Shown one piece after another: positions 18,292 to 28,495 of a DNA stretch of 64,000 nt. The stretch's first letter is position 1; the number at the start of each line of letters is the position of its first letter. The notes beneath the pieces are model-generated. The model saw only the letters and a program-made list of their open reading frames with translations. It was not told the origin of the DNA and ran no database searches. The position numbers were made by a program, and so were the translations under genes. This DNA comes from Alteromonas gracilis (lineage in GTDB: Bacteria; Pseudomonadota; Gammaproteobacteria; Enterobacterales; Alteromonadaceae): positions 310,001 through 374,000 of the forward strand of contig NZ_PVNO01000027.1 in the NCBI RefSeq assembly GCF_002993325.1. Reading direction: 5' to 3'.

Positions 18292-20214
18292 ATGGGTAGA
18301 ATCATTGGTATCGATTTAGGTACAACGAATTCATGTGTCGCAGTTCTAGACGGCGACAAACCTCGCGTAATTGAAAACGCGGAAGGCGATCGTACAACCC
18401 CTTCAATCATCGCTTACACAAACGATGGTGAAACACTTGTAGGTCAATCAGCGAAGCGTCAGGCAGTAACTAACCCTGAAAACACCTTATTCGCTATTAA
18501 GCGTCTAATTGGTCGTCGCTTCCAAGATAAAGAAGTACAGCGCGACATCGACATCATGCCTTTCAAAATTGTAGGTGCTGATAACGGTGATGCGTGGGTA
18601 GAAGCAAAAGGCGAAAAAATGGCGCCTCCTCAGATTTCTGCTGAAGTACTTAAGAAAATGAAAAAGACCGCTGAAGACTACCTTGGCGAAGAAGTAACTG
18701 GCGCAGTTATTACTGTTCCTGCTTACTTCAACGATTCTCAGCGTCAAGCAACAAAAGACGCGGGCCGCATCGCAGGTCTGGAAGTTAAGCGTATCATCAA
18801 CGAGCCTACTGCTGCTGCTCTTGCCTATGGTATGGACAAGAAGCAAGGCGACAACGTTGTTGCAGTTTACGATTTAGGTGGTGGTACCTTCGATATCTCT
18901 ATCATCGAAATCGATGAAGTAGACGGCGAGCACACGTTTGAAGTATTAGCGACTAACGGTGACACACACCTTGGTGGTGAAGACTTCGACAACCGTGTTA
19001 TCAACTACCTAGTTGAAGAGTTTAAGAAAGACCAAGGCATCGACCTTCGTAAAGACCCGCTTGCTATGCAGCGTCTTAAAGAAGCCGGTGAAAAAGCGAA
19101 AATCGAACTTTCTTCTTCACAACAGACTGAAGTTAACCTGCCTTACATCACTGCTGATGCAACAGGTCCTAAGCACTTAGCGATTAAGCTTACTCGTGCA
19201 AAACTTGAGTCATTAGTTGAAGATCTAGTTAAGAACTCGCTTAACCCACTTAAGCAAGCACTAGCTGATTCAGATCTATCTGTAGGCGACATCAATGACA
19301 TCATCCTTGTTGGTGGTCAAACGCGTATGCCGCTAGTACAGAAGTATGTAACTGAGTTCTTCGGCAAAGAGCCACGTAAAGACGTTAACCCTGATGAAGC
19401 GGTAGCAGTAGGTGCGGCAATCCAAGGTGGTGTACTTTCTGGCGATGTTAAAGATGTACTACTTCTAGACGTTACGCCTCTGTCTCTAGGTATCGAGACA
19501 ATGGGTGGCGTAATGACTGCGCTAATCGAGAAGAACACGACTATTCCAACGAAGAAGTCACAAACGTTCTCGACGGCAGAAGACAATCAGTCTGCGGTAA
19601 CAGTACACGTACTACAGGGTGAGCGTAAGCAGTCGAGTGGCAACAAGTCTCTTGGTCAGTTCAACCTTGAAGGTATTCGTCCAGCTGCGCGCGGTGTACC
19701 GCAAATCGAAGTAACCTTCGACCTAGATGCTGACGGTATCCTACACGTGTCTGCGAAAGATAAAGACACAGGTAAAGAGCAGAAGATCACTATCAAAGCT
19801 TCTTCAGGCCTAAGCGATGAAGAAGTAGAAAAAATGGTAGCTGACGCGGAAGCGAACAAAGAAGCTGATAAGAAGTTTGAAGAGCTAATTCAAGCGCGTA
19901 ACCAAGCTGACGGTATGGTTCACGCCACACGTAAGCAGCTTGAAGAAGTTGGCGATGCACTAAGTGCAGAAGACAAAGCGCCAATTGAAGAAGCGCTTAC
20001 TGCACTTGAAACTGCAGTTAAAGGCGAAGACAAAGCAGAAATCGAAGCAAAAACGCAAGAACTTATTCAAGCGTCTAGCAAGTTGATGGAAGCGGCGCAA
20101 GCTCAACAAGCAGCTGGTGGCGCGGAAGGTGCTGAGCAGCAATCTTCTGGTAAAGCAGACGATGACGTTGTTGACGCAGAATTTGAAGAAGTGAAAGACG
20201 ACGATAAAAAATAA
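18292..20214 (+). CDS. dnaK: Chaperone DnaK (Hsp70)
   Basis: ATP-dependent cytosolic Hsp70 of 640 residues, the usual length. The nucleotide-binding domain opens with [16 protein letters not shown] and contains [17 protein letters not shown] and the [13 protein letters not shown] signature. The substrate-binding domain and lid follow, and the C-terminus is acidic ([18 protein letters not shown]), ending with the EEVKDDDK type tail. The start has GGAGACACGAA before ATG. It works with GrpE and DnaJ encoded on either side. Codon use is strongly biased, as expected for a highly expressed gene. Confidence 0.99.
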   Translation: MGRIIGIDLGTTNSCVAVLDGDKPRVIENAEGDRTTPSIIAYTNDGETLVGQSAKRQAVTNPENTLFAIKRLIGRRFQDKEVQRDIDIMPFKIVGADNGDAWVEAKGEKMAPPQISAEVLKKMKKTAEDYLGEEVTGAVITVPAYFNDSQRQATKDAGRIAGLEVKRIINEPTAAALAYGMDKKQGDNVVAVYDLGGGTFDISIIEIDEVDGEHTFEVLATNGDTHLGGEDFDNRVINYLVEEFKKDQGIDLRKDPLAMQRLKEAGEKAKIELSSSQQTEVNLPYITADATGPKHLAIKLTRAKLESLVEDLVKNSLNPLKQALADSDLSVGDINDIILVGGQTRMPLVQKYVTEFFGKEPRKDVNPDEAVAVGAAIQGGVLSGDVKDVLLLDVTPLSLGIETMGGVMTALIEKNTTIPTKKSQTFSTAEDNQSAVTVHVLQGERKQSSGNKSLGQFNLEGIRPAARGVPQIEVTFDLDADGILHVSAKDKDTGKEQKITIKASSGLSDEEVEKMVADAEANKEADKKFEELIQARNQADGMVHATRKQLEEVGDALSAEDKAPIEEALTALETAVKGEDKAEIEAKTQELIQASSKLMEAAQAQQAAGGAEGAEQQSSGKADDDVVDAEFEEVKDDDKK

Positions 20215-20226
20215 ACTGTTGTGATT

Positions 20227-20286
20227 AGCCCGGTGCGCCGGGCTGTGTAAGCAGTTCAGGCGCAACAGGACATTCTTGTTGCGCCT
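20227..20286 (+). terminator. Tandem hairpins after dnaK
   Basis: Two stems follow the dnaK stop: AGCCCGG/CCGGGCT (20227-20244) and AGGCGCAACA/TGTTGCGCCT (20258-20286), the second followed by a T-rich TTGTTG. They could terminate or stabilise the dnaK message and reduce read-through into dnaJ. Confidence 0.6.
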
Positions 20287-20418
20287 TTGTTGTGTAAATA
20301 ACTTGGTGTAAATAGCCTGGGGTTATTGAGAACTTAATCAGGTTATTTTCACAACAGTCAGATGTAGATTCGATAAGCATTATAAGCTTGTCGACAAAAA
20401 GTAGGATATGTAAACGAT

Positions 20419-21552
20419 ATGTCGAAACGAGACTACTACGAAGTACTCGGGGTAGATAAAAGCGCAGGCGAACGCGAAATTAAAAAAGCGTACAAAAAGC
20501 TTGCGATGAAGTATCACCCTGACCGTACGCAAGGCGATAAAGGCCTGGAAGATAAGTTTAAAGAAATCCAGGAAGCCTACGAAATTCTGTCAGATTCGCA
20601 GAAGCGTGCTGCATACGACCAATACGGCCACGCGGGTGTTGATCCAAACCGCGGTGGTGGCGGCTTCGGTGGTGGTGCCGACTTCGGCGATATTTTTGGC
20701 GATGTATTTGGCGACATTTTTGGCGGTGGTGGTCGCGGTGGACGTCAGTCTCGCGCGCGTCAAGGTTCAGACCTTCGCTATAACTTAGAACTAAGTCTTG
20801 AAGAAGCGGTTCGCGGTAAAAGCGTCGATATTCGTGTACCGACTTTGGTTGAGTGTGACGTGTGCGATGGTTCTGGTGCGAAGAAAGGCTCTTCACCTAA
20901 AACCTGTCCAACCTGTCATGGAAACGGCCAAGTTCAAATGCGCCAAGGCTTTTTTGCTGTGCAGCAAACCTGCCCAACGTGTTCAGGCAAAGGCAAAATC
21001 ATTGAAGATCCTTGTAACAGCTGTCATGGGCATGGTCGTAAAGAAAAGACCAAAACCCTTAACGTTAAAATTCCAGCTGGCGTGGACACAGGCGATCGTA
21101 TCCGTCTTTCTGGTGAAGGTGAAGCGGGTGAAAATGGTGCGCCGTCAGGCGACTTGTACGTTCAGGTTCACGTGCGTGAGCATGAGATCTTTAAGCGCGA
21201 CGGCAACAACCTATACTGCGAAGTTCCTTTAAGCTTTACGACCGCTGCTTTAGGCGGTGAGCTGGAAGTACCAACATTAGACGGTAAGGTGAAGCTGAAA
21301 ATTAGCGCCGAAACGCAGACGGGCCGTATGTTCCGTTTACGCGGCAAAGGCGTCAAATCAGTACGCAGCGGCGCCATGGGCGACTTGATGTGTAAAGTTG
21401 TGGTTGAAACGCCAGTAAACTTGTCATCGCGCCAAAAAGAGCTATTGCAAGAGTTAGAAGAGTCTATGGGCAAAGCGTCGAGCAAGCACAGCCCTAAAGC
21501 GCAAGGCTTCTTCGACGGTGTCAAAAAATTCTTTGATGACTTAACTAACTAA
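20419..21552 (+). CDS. dnaJ: Chaperone DnaJ (Hsp40)
   Basis: 377-residue cochaperone that stimulates the DnaK ATPase. The J domain holds the HPD motif at residues 33-35. A Gly/Phe-rich linker follows (about 75-115). Four zinc-binding CxxCxGxG repeats are visible: [24 protein letters not shown] and CNSCHGHG. The C-terminal substrate-binding domains come next. The gene lies 204 bases after dnaK, behind two hairpins. I found no convincing separate heat-shock promoter, so expression may be partly by read-through. Confidence 0.98.
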   Translation: MSKRDYYEVLGVDKSAGEREIKKAYKKLAMKYHPDRTQGDKGLEDKFKEIQEAYEILSDSQKRAAYDQYGHAGVDPNRGGGGFGGGADFGDIFGDVFGDIFGGGGRGGRQSRARQGSDLRYNLELSLEEAVRGKSVDIRVPTLVECDVCDGSGAKKGSSPKTCPTCHGNGQVQMRQGFFAVQQTCPTCSGKGKIIEDPCNSCHGHGRKEKTKTLNVKIPAGVDTGDRIRLSGEGEAGENGAPSGDLYVQVHVREHEIFKRDGNNLYCEVPLSFTTAALGGELEVPTLDGKVKLKISAETQTGRMFRLRGKGVKSVRSGAMGDLMCKVVVETPVNLSSRQKELLQELEESMGKASSKHSPKAQGFFDGVKKFFDDLTN

Positions 21553-21583
21553 TTAGATATGCCATTATCATTGGTTCTATTTT

Positions 21584-21608
21584 AAAGCCCTCATTCAGAG
21601 GGCTTTTT
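21584..21608 (+). terminator. Intrinsic terminator after dnaJ
   Basis: AAAGCCCTC / GAGGGCTTT with a five-base loop, followed by more T residues. Confidence 0.9.
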
Positions 21609-21877
21609 TATGCCTAAAAAGTCGTTCAACAAGCTAATGATACTGGACAAAATTTGTTGCGAGCAAATTTGAATGACTGTCCGAAACTGCCCTGTGGTGG
21701 GACTTTACAGATGTTTTTTGGTGTCTTAGATTGGGATTAATCTCTCCACTACGTCAATTCACCGTTATATTTCTTGCGCTGGCACAAACTATTCGTCACG
21801 ATAGACTTATAAGTAAAAGATTAGATATTTGCATACGTATTTTGTAGATATAACCAACTCAAACAAAGGGAACAGGC

Positions 21878-22360
21878 ATGAAATTTTTCAATAAAGCGAT
21901 TATCGCTGCGGCAACGGCAGGTGTGGTAGTGTCAACATCAGTAGCAGCTGATGTGACACAAGCGTCTTCAGAAAAACACGCTAAAGCGGCTACGCAGTAC
22001 CGTCAAGCAGTGTTTCAGCTGGTACGCAGCAATATGGGGCCGCTTGGTGGAATGGCAAAAGGCGCGCTACCGTTTGATGAAAGCGTTATGGAAACCAACG
22101 CAGTACGTCTAGAACAGCTTGCTGATATGATGGGTGATTATCTTTCCGTTGATACACGCAAGTTTGACGTTGAAACCGGTGCTAAAGATAAAATTTGGGA
22201 CAATTTCTCAGATGTTGAAACAAAAGTGATGGCGCTTAAAACTGCTGCACAAGGCTTACAAGCGGCAGTTAAAGCGGGCGATGAAAGTGCGTATCGCGGT
22301 GCTATTGGAAAAATAGGCGCAAGCTGTAAATCGTGTCACGACGATTATAAAAAAGATTAA
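21878..22360 (+). CDS. Cytochrome c' (periplasmic)
   Basis: 160-residue precursor with a signal peptide ending near residue 24 (VVVSTSVAAD). The mature protein is a four-helix bundle of the cytochrome c' type with a C-terminal haem-binding site CKSCHDDYKKD. The family binds nitric oxide or carbon monoxide and may protect against nitrosative stress or act in electron transfer. The sequence fits the family in size and haem position. A cytochrome b561-type protein is encoded 5 kb away, and such pairs often work together, but here other genes separate them. Confidence 0.9.
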   Translation: MKFFNKAIIAAATAGVVVSTSVAADVTQASSEKHAKAATQYRQAVFQLVRSNMGPLGGMAKGALPFDESVMETNAVRLEQLADMMGDYLSVDTRKFDVETGAKDKIWDNFSDVETKVMALKTAAQGLQAAVKAGDESAYRGAIGKIGASCKSCHDDYKKD

Positions 22361-22376
22361 GTAATCAAATATCTTT

Positions 22377-22440
22377 AAGGCGCTTCTTTTTTCCATTTCA
22401 TTTTTTCTTTCTTACAACGTGGAACGGTGGAGCGCCTTTT
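22377..22440 (+). terminator. Possible long-loop terminator; otherwise empty intergenic region
   Basis: AAGGCGCTTC and GGAGCGCCTT pair over a loop of about 42 bases and are followed by TT. Termination is plausible but weaker than average. The remaining intergenic stretch to 22741 shows no gene or other structure that I can support. Confidence 0.45.
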
Positions 22441-22741
22441 CAGTAAATAGTCCTTACTTCTTCTCTTAATAACTTCGCCTAATGTCTGAGCATTTATTTA
22501 AGTGAAATTGCTGGAATAATATACGGTGGTTGGCTATATTTCAGAGCATGTCAACACGTCGCTTGTCATTAAAAACAGTTAATTTAGCAATTAGAATGTT
22601 GATGAAACCTTCCATAAAGGTGAATTAAAACATAAGCTACACAGGTAAATAGAAGGTACACAAGGAATGCTGCCTTTACTCTACTAACATCATGTGATGT
22701 CACTATTTTTAAATTAATGGATTATTAAAAGGTTTGCTTAG

Positions 22742-25312
22742 ATGGATTTACGCAGTGAACGCATGTTATCGACAGTACGAACCACGCAGCACAACTTCGC
22801 TGCGCTTCTCACTGAGAACAAAACGAAAGCGCACGCCCTTTGCATTTTATTAGCTTCAATAAATCAAAATAGCGGTCGAGCTACGATTGTCGCAAGCGAT
22901 ACAAATCATTCATTAGATGATGCCCAAAGCATTGTATTTCCCACTCACGTTTTGCTTATGTTTCCACTTACGCACTTGAGTGCGCCTATTCCATGCAGTG
23001 AATTTGAGTTGCCAGACTCCCTCAAGCAATATTGCAACCACCATATTGTGGTGGCAATGATACGTGATGTTCAAGGTGAGGTGATAGGCGCTTTACTTAC
23101 CTTTGTGCAACACAATGTGCTGAATGCCCGACAACACGCGCTTATTGATATCACGCGGCAAAAGGTAGAGGTGAGTTATCAGTATGAGCTAGTAAGACAC
23201 CCTTACTCCGATAAACTGTCTGAGCAGCTTTCCCTTTTAGAAAAAGTGAGTTCAATCTCTAAGGTGGGCGCGTGGGAGATTGACAGATTTACAGGTAATT
23301 TTTCCTCAACTGCGGTCATGAAACAGTTCTTGGGCTTGCCACAGATTAGAAATGTCAGCCTCCGTGAAGTCCTTTCGATGATAGCGCCGAGCGATAAGGT
23401 AACGCTAAAGCGTAAAATAATAAAAGCGTTGAAGGGTGACCGTCAGTTTTCTATGCACTTTAACTTCCGAGATAAGCAAGGGCAAACAAAAAGTATTAAG
23501 CTTTCCGTATTTCTACAAATTGAAAAAAGTAAACGCCAAGGCTTCAAGATAGCGCGCTTCTATGGCACGGCTCAGGATGAAACTGATATTCAACGACTTT
23601 CTGAGTCGCAACATAACTATACGAATTATCTGGCCACATTGTTAAACAGTGTTGATAGCGTAGTGTTATGTATAGATGAAAATGGGACTATTTTGTCAGC
23701 CAATGATCATCTTTCTAGCGTTTTAGGTTTCGAACCTGACGAGTTGATAGGGCAGGACGTAAGATTGATTTCCACAAAAGTGCAAAATAGCGATAGCCTC
23801 TCTTTGTTTTCGAATCTTAGTGCAGTTTTTAAAACCTGTGCTGAAAAACGAGATGTAAGGGAATGCTTGCGGCATAAGAGTGGCAAGCGCATTTCATGCG
23901 AAGTGAGCTTAAAGCCTTGTGTCATTGATGGGCAGCGGCTTATGGTAGCTTCCATTAGAGACGTGTCATCCCATCACTTCGAGTTAGAGCACTTTAAGCA
24001 ACTAGCGCTATCAGACGCGGTAACAGGTCTTCCTAACCAGCACCAATTTGAGCGTTATCTTGGCGAGAAAGGGCGCTTAACGAGTTCATCTGAGCCTCTC
24101 TCGCTATTTATGTGCGTAAATATTTGCAACTTTAACGAGTATGAAGAAGCATTTGGAGAGCCAACTATTGATTACATATCACGTATTTTAGCTAGCCGGT
24201 TCGTTCGAGTATTCGAAGATAAAGGCAGTTATAAAGCGCGTGTATTCAAATGCGGTAGGGGCGCATTTTTTCTTCACATTGACCAGTGTTTTAGCGAAGA
24301 AGCAGATGCGATAAGGGTTGCAAAAAACTACGCAAACCAGCTGCAAGAGCATGTTCTGCTGCCAATCACGCTTCATAACAGCCTTCTAACAATAGAAACG
24401 CAAACAATTAGCTGTACTTTGCCTACTACGCATTTTTCGTTTAAAAAAATACGTGAGACGTTAGCGCACAAACCTCGGCGCGTAATTAGCGACCAACCAC
24501 CGAGTGCAAATGATTATATTCATATCAAAGCAAGCGATGTCGAACGTTACAGCTACGTGAAGCGTTCATTGGGAAGAGCAATCTCCAATGACGAGCTATT
24601 TATCGAGTTACAACCTCAATATGATGGGCTAAATAATGTTATCAGCTCTGAAGTACTATTAAGATGGAACCACCCACATCTCGGCGTAGTCAACCCCGCT
24701 GAATTCATTCCAATTGCAGAAGAGAATGAATACATTGCTGAATTTGGCCTATGGGTTTGCAATGAAGCATGTAAGTTGTTGAAAGATTGTCAAACTCAGC
24801 ATATCGACACCAAGTTATCCATCAATATCAGCGCTAAGCATTTGGCGAGAGCTGATTTCGTTGGCAAGTTTTTAGCGATCGTAAACAAATGGCAAGTACC
24901 GCACGAAAGTTTAACGCTGGAATTGACAGAAGGCGCGTTAATAAGGGGGGTAAGTATCATTCAATATCGTGTAAGAGAGCTTGCTGAACAAGGTTTTTCC
25001 CTATCAATCGACGATTTTGGAATAGGAGAATCAAACCTTAATTATCTTCAAGATTTACCTATTAAAGAGTTGAAGGTTGATAAGGTGTTTATTGAAGCGA
25101 TGGAAGGTTCAGAACAGAAAACACTCTTAGTAACAAGTATTTGCAATATGGCCAAAGCACTCCATTTGAATACAGTAGCAGAGGGCATTGAAACCACTGG
25201 GCAACTCGACCAAGCTAAAGCGTGCGGTTGCAGTGCTTTTCAAGGTTTTTATCTTGATAAGCCCATGAGCATTAGCGATTGGCGTGACAGGTTAGGGCAT
25301 AATTCGCAATAG
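22742..25312 (+). CDS. PAS-GGDEF-EAL protein, probable c-di-GMP phosphodiesterase
   Basis: 856 residues. An N-terminal GAF-like region (about 1-155) is followed by two PAS-like segments (about 165-280 and 290-415), a GGDEF domain (about 425-570) and an EAL domain (about 600-845). The GGDEF signature is degraded to GRGAFF, so cyclase activity is unlikely. In the EAL domain the signature reads EVLLRW, but the other catalytic motifs are intact (LELTEGA, SIDDFGIG, LKVDKVFI, VAEGIET, QGFY), so hydrolysis of cyclic di-GMP is likely. No transmembrane segments are visible, so it is probably a cytosolic sensor. It is encoded alone between cytochrome c' and propionyl-CoA synthetase. Confidence 0.88.
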   Translation: MDLRSERMLSTVRTTQHNFAALLTENKTKAHALCILLASINQNSGRATIVASDTNHSLDDAQSIVFPTHVLLMFPLTHLSAPIPCSEFELPDSLKQYCNHHIVVAMIRDVQGEVIGALLTFVQHNVLNARQHALIDITRQKVEVSYQYELVRHPYSDKLSEQLSLLEKVSSISKVGAWEIDRFTGNFSSTAVMKQFLGLPQIRNVSLREVLSMIAPSDKVTLKRKIIKALKGDRQFSMHFNFRDKQGQTKSIKLSVFLQIEKSKRQGFKIARFYGTAQDETDIQRLSESQHNYTNYLATLLNSVDSVVLCIDENGTILSANDHLSSVLGFEPDELIGQDVRLISTKVQNSDSLSLFSNLSAVFKTCAEKRDVRECLRHKSGKRISCEVSLKPCVIDGQRLMVASIRDVSSHHFELEHFKQLALSDAVTGLPNQHQFERYLGEKGRLTSSSEPLSLFMCVNICNFNEYEEAFGEPTIDYISRILASRFVRVFEDKGSYKARVFKCGRGAFFLHIDQCFSEEADAIRVAKNYANQLQEHVLLPITLHNSLLTIETQTISCTLPTTHFSFKKIRETLAHKPRRVISDQPPSANDYIHIKASDVERYSYVKRSLGRAISNDELFIELQPQYDGLNNVISSEVLLRWNHPHLGVVNPAEFIPIAEENEYIAEFGLWVCNEACKLLKDCQTQHIDTKLSINISAKHLARADFVGKFLAIVNKWQVPHESLTLELTEGALIRGVSIIQYRVRELAEQGFSLSIDDFGIGESNLNYLQDLPIKELKVDKVFIEAMEGSEQKTLLVTSICNMAKALHLNTVAEGIETTGQLDQAKACGCSAFQGFYLDKPMSISDWRDRLGHNSQ

Positions 25313-25374
25313 CGTTCTATGTAAATATTTCGCGCCCGAATTGAAAATAAAAGTTTAATATTATGTAAATCATG

Positions 25375-25409
25375 TGGTTATAAAGTCTACGCCTGAAGTC
25401 TTATAACCA
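25375..25409. promoter_or_regulatory. Inverted repeat upstream of prpE
   Basis: Perfect 9-bp arms TGGTTATAA and TTATAACCA around a 17-base spacer, ending about 50 bases before the prpE start. There is no T-run, so an operator is more likely than a terminator. Confidence 0.45.
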
Positions 25410-25461
25410 TATTGTCGTGAACTGAAGTAGGTTGAACATAAACCCTACTCAGGACATGGTT

Positions 25462-27378
25462 ATGACTTATAAAAATGAATACATTGCCTCTACACAGCAT
25501 CCCGATGAGTTTTGGTTAAAACAGGCTAGCAACATTGCCTGGTTCGAGCCTCCCTTAAAAGGCTGCCAAGCGACAGATAATGGCTACTATGACTGGTTTC
25601 GGGGTGGTCAACTCAACACATCGTACCTAGCGCTAGATCATCACGTAAAAAATGGGCGAGGTGAAAAGACTGCCCTGATATATGATTCACCGGTCACACA
25701 GACAACGCAATACTTTACTTACAATGAATTACTTTCACAGGTTGCTGCATTCGCGGGCGGACTTTCGACCTTAGGGGTGTCAAAGGGAGATAGGGTCATT
25801 ATTTATATGCCTATGATCCCTCAAGCAGCAGTTGCCATGCTTGCTTGTGCTCGTCTTGGTGCAATTCACTCGGTCGTATTTGGCGGTTTTGCCGCAAATG
25901 AACTTGCCGTGCGAATTGATGATGCAAAACCTAAAGTCATTGTAACCGCATCTTGCGGCATCGAGGGAACTAAAATACTTCCTTACAAACCTCTTGTTGA
26001 TGAAGCCGTATCGTTAGCCAGCCATAAGCCTAGCGCTTGTGTTTTGTTTCAGCGAGAGCAGCTAACGGCAAAAGTAGACGAGGAGACCGACCATGACTGG
26101 AATACATTGGTAGAAAATAGTACACCAGCCGCACCCGTCGCGGTTGACGCCACCGATCCACTTTATGTGCTTTATACCTCGGGAACTACCGGCAAGCCAA
26201 AAGGTGTGGTGAGGGATAATGGTGGGCATGCTGTCGCGCTTCACTATTCTATGGGTGCTATCTACGGCATTAGTGAGGACGACGTATTTTGGGCAGCGTC
26301 AGATGTAGGCTGGGTTGTAGGCCATTCCTACATTGTTTACGCGCCGCTGATTAAAGGCGCTACTACTGTGCTTTATGAAGGAAAACCCGTCGGCACACCT
26401 GATGCTGGTGCGTTTTGGCGTATGATCGAAAACCATAAAATCAATGTGCTTTTTGCTGCCCCCACAGCGTTTAGAGCAATCAGGAAAGTAGATCCAGATG
26501 CTGAGTTTTTTTCCAAATATGATACATCTAGCCTACGAACATTGTTTATGGCAGGTGAGCGACTAGATCCTCCTACCTATTATTGGGCACTTGAAAAAAT
26601 AGGTGTACCAGTCATCGATCATTGGTGGCAGACAGAAACAGGTTGGCCCATTTGTTCTAACCCAATGGGGTTGGAACCCATGGACACCAAGCCCGGTTCT
26701 TCCAGTGTTCCTACACCTGGCTTCAATGTAAAAGTGTTAAAAGGCCCCAATGAAGAACAAACAACGGGAGAAAAGGGGGCGATAGCAATTAAATTACCGC
26801 TACCTCCGGGCTGCTTATCAACAATCTGGCAAGACCATCAGCGTTTTAAGGACGGCTATTTACGTGAGTTTGATGGATACTACAGCACTGGCGATAATGG
26901 CTATGTGGACGAAGATGGTTATGTGTTCATCATGGGGCGCACTGATGACGTCATTAACGTTGCAGGGCACCGGCTTTCAACAGGAGAGATGGAAGAGGTG
27001 TTAGCTGCACACCCTGCCGTCGCCGAGTGCAGTGTAATTGGTGTGAATGATGCACTCAAAGGTCAACTACCCGTTGGGTTAGTATTGTTAAAAGATGGGG
27101 TTTCAGTTGATGAAAAAGAATTGGAGAAAGCCCTCGTTCAACGTGTACGTGACGCCATTGGACCTGTAGCGTGCTTTAAACGAGCAATTGTTGTGGAGCG
27201 ACTACCTAAAACTCGCTCTGGTAAAATTCTACGGAAACTGCTCCGTCAAATTGCAGCGAACGAGACGGTATCTGTGCCATCGACGATTGATGATCCCGCC
27301 AGCGTAAAAGAAATTGAGTCCTTAATGCGTCAAAAAGGTTTGGTTGAAGTATCAAACTCACTTAATTGTGAGGCTTAG
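25462..27378 (+). CDS. prpE: Propionate-CoA ligase (acyl-CoA synthetase)
   Basis: AMP-forming acyl-CoA synthetase of about 638 residues. Motifs include the P-loop-like YTSGTTGKPKG followed by VVRDNGGH, DHWWQTETGWP, STGDNGYVDEDGYVFIMGR and the catalytic, acetylatable lysine in PKTRSGKILRK. The RDNGGH and WWQTETGWP variants fit propionyl-CoA rather than acetyl-CoA synthetase. I start it at the ATG at 25462 because AGGA lies seven bases upstream; the ATG at 25456 and the TTG at 25432 are less well placed. It could feed the methylcitrate cycle. A CrbS/R-type system is known to control such genes in relatives; here that is inference. Confidence 0.85.
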   Translation: MTYKNEYIASTQHPDEFWLKQASNIAWFEPPLKGCQATDNGYYDWFRGGQLNTSYLALDHHVKNGRGEKTALIYDSPVTQTTQYFTYNELLSQVAAFAGGLSTLGVSKGDRVIIYMPMIPQAAVAMLACARLGAIHSVVFGGFAANELAVRIDDAKPKVIVTASCGIEGTKILPYKPLVDEAVSLASHKPSACVLFQREQLTAKVDEETDHDWNTLVENSTPAAPVAVDATDPLYVLYTSGTTGKPKGVVRDNGGHAVALHYSMGAIYGISEDDVFWAASDVGWVVGHSYIVYAPLIKGATTVLYEGKPVGTPDAGAFWRMIENHKINVLFAAPTAFRAIRKVDPDAEFFSKYDTSSLRTLFMAGERLDPPTYYWALEKIGVPVIDHWWQTETGWPICSNPMGLEPMDTKPGSSSVPTPGFNVKVLKGPNEEQTTGEKGAIAIKLPLPPGCLSTIWQDHQRFKDGYLREFDGYYSTGDNGYVDEDGYVFIMGRTDDVINVAGHRLSTGEMEEVLAAHPAVAECSVIGVNDALKGQLPVGLVLLKDGVSVDEKELEKALVQRVRDAIGPVACFKRAIVVERLPKTRSGKILRKLLRQIAANETVSVPSTIDDPASVKEIESLMRQKGLVEVSNSLNCEA

Positions 27379-27446
27379 TTTTTAACTGCTGAAGTGGAGA
27401 TGGTTTGGGCCTGTGGACGCTATGTCTAAGGCCCTTGCACGCCAAG

Positions 27447-28130
27447 CTAATAATAATATTCTTCTATTTCTGGGGTTGGCGGATAAACTTCAATTGCTAC
27501 ATATACAATAGCTGCGGCGAGTAATGCGACGACAAGTGCGCTAATTAATCGAGAGCCAGTAATGCCCACTGTTTTTGACACCTTTTTTCCATGTACCATA
27601 GCTGGCACCAATTTTTGCTTCTTATAAATGCCATAAAAAACGACAGCGGCAATGTGAAGAGTAATAACATAGAGCAATAAGTCGAAAGCAAGGTGGTGAA
27701 GAGAATTCATCAGCGCTAATGTTTGTTCATCTGCCAGCGGTCGGTAGGGACCATCTAGAAATATATCGTCCGTCATAAACAAGCCAGAAATTGCTTGAAC
27801 CGCTACTAAAACAAGCATTATGACAACAAACCAGCCTCCTAATGGATTGTGCCCGATTGAAGGCACTGAGTCTTTATCAAACAAGGTTTTCATGTAGCGG
27901 ATAACTTTTCGCGGGCCTGTAACAAAGCTGCTGAATCTAGCGTACTGCGTTCCCACAAAACCCCATAAAATCCTGAAGATAACCAGGAATAGGGTGAAAT
28001 ATCCAATATAGAAATGCCACTGGATTGCATTTTCTAACCATTCGGCTGTGGCGTACTGGGCCAATAGACTTGAAACAAGAAGCCAATGGAAAACGCGGGT
28101 GGGAATATCCCAAACGAGTACTTTCTGCAT
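27447..28130 (-). CDS. Cytochrome b561-type membrane protein
   Basis: 227-residue di-haem cytochrome b with four membrane segments. It belongs to the family that includes the b subunit of Ni/Fe-hydrogenase and thiosulfate-reductase-like electron carriers. It opens KVLVWDIPTRVFHWLLV, typical of the first haem-binding helix, and later has LHHLAFDLLLYVITLHIA. No hydrogenase genes are nearby. The cytochrome c' gene about 5 kb upstream could supply an electron partner. It is convergent with prpE across a short gap without a clear terminator. Confidence 0.85.
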   Translation of the reverse strand: MQKVLVWDIPTRVFHWLLVSSLLAQYATAEWLENAIQWHFYIGYFTLFLVIFRILWGFVGTQYARFSSFVTGPRKVIRYMKTLFDKDSVPSIGHNPLGGWFVVIMLVLVAVQAISGLFMTDDIFLDGPYRPLADEQTLALMNSLHHLAFDLLLYVITLHIAAVVFYGIYKKQKLVPAMVHGKKVSKTVGITGSRLISALVVALLAAAIVYVAIEVYPPTPEIEEYYY

Positions 28131-28495
28131 AGTATTTTTATTTACATTGAAAATAGTAATAAGTGACTACAGCGTCACTCAACCAGGCTAAGAAAACAAG
28201 CCTGATGAGCGTCGAAGTGTGTATATTTATCGAAAATATCTATCGAGTCTGGGGAGAATGAATTTTAGTGTGTGAAGAGTGCAAACAGTGCATAAACTTC
28301 ATCGAATTGTCTTTAGAACAATGTTATCTGAGCCTATACCCACGCTTTTCCGTGAATTAATACTGGACTGTATAGAAGCCAAGCGTTTTCTACGTTTGTT
28401 GTTATGCGTATTTATTATGAAACTCACATTGCAATAGTGGGGGTATTTGGCAAAATGCGTGCTAGTTGAAGGCAAATAAAAGTGTAATACGAATA
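28131..28495. other. Divergent intergenic region before dapB
   Basis: 365 bases between the cytochrome b gene and dapB. It should hold promoters in both directions, but I cannot assign -35/-10 pairs with confidence, and I see no small gene or repeat. Confidence 0.4.

Noticed and set aside
20640..20750. GGT-rich tandem repeat
   Set aside because: It encodes the Gly/Phe linker of DnaJ, a normal feature of the family.
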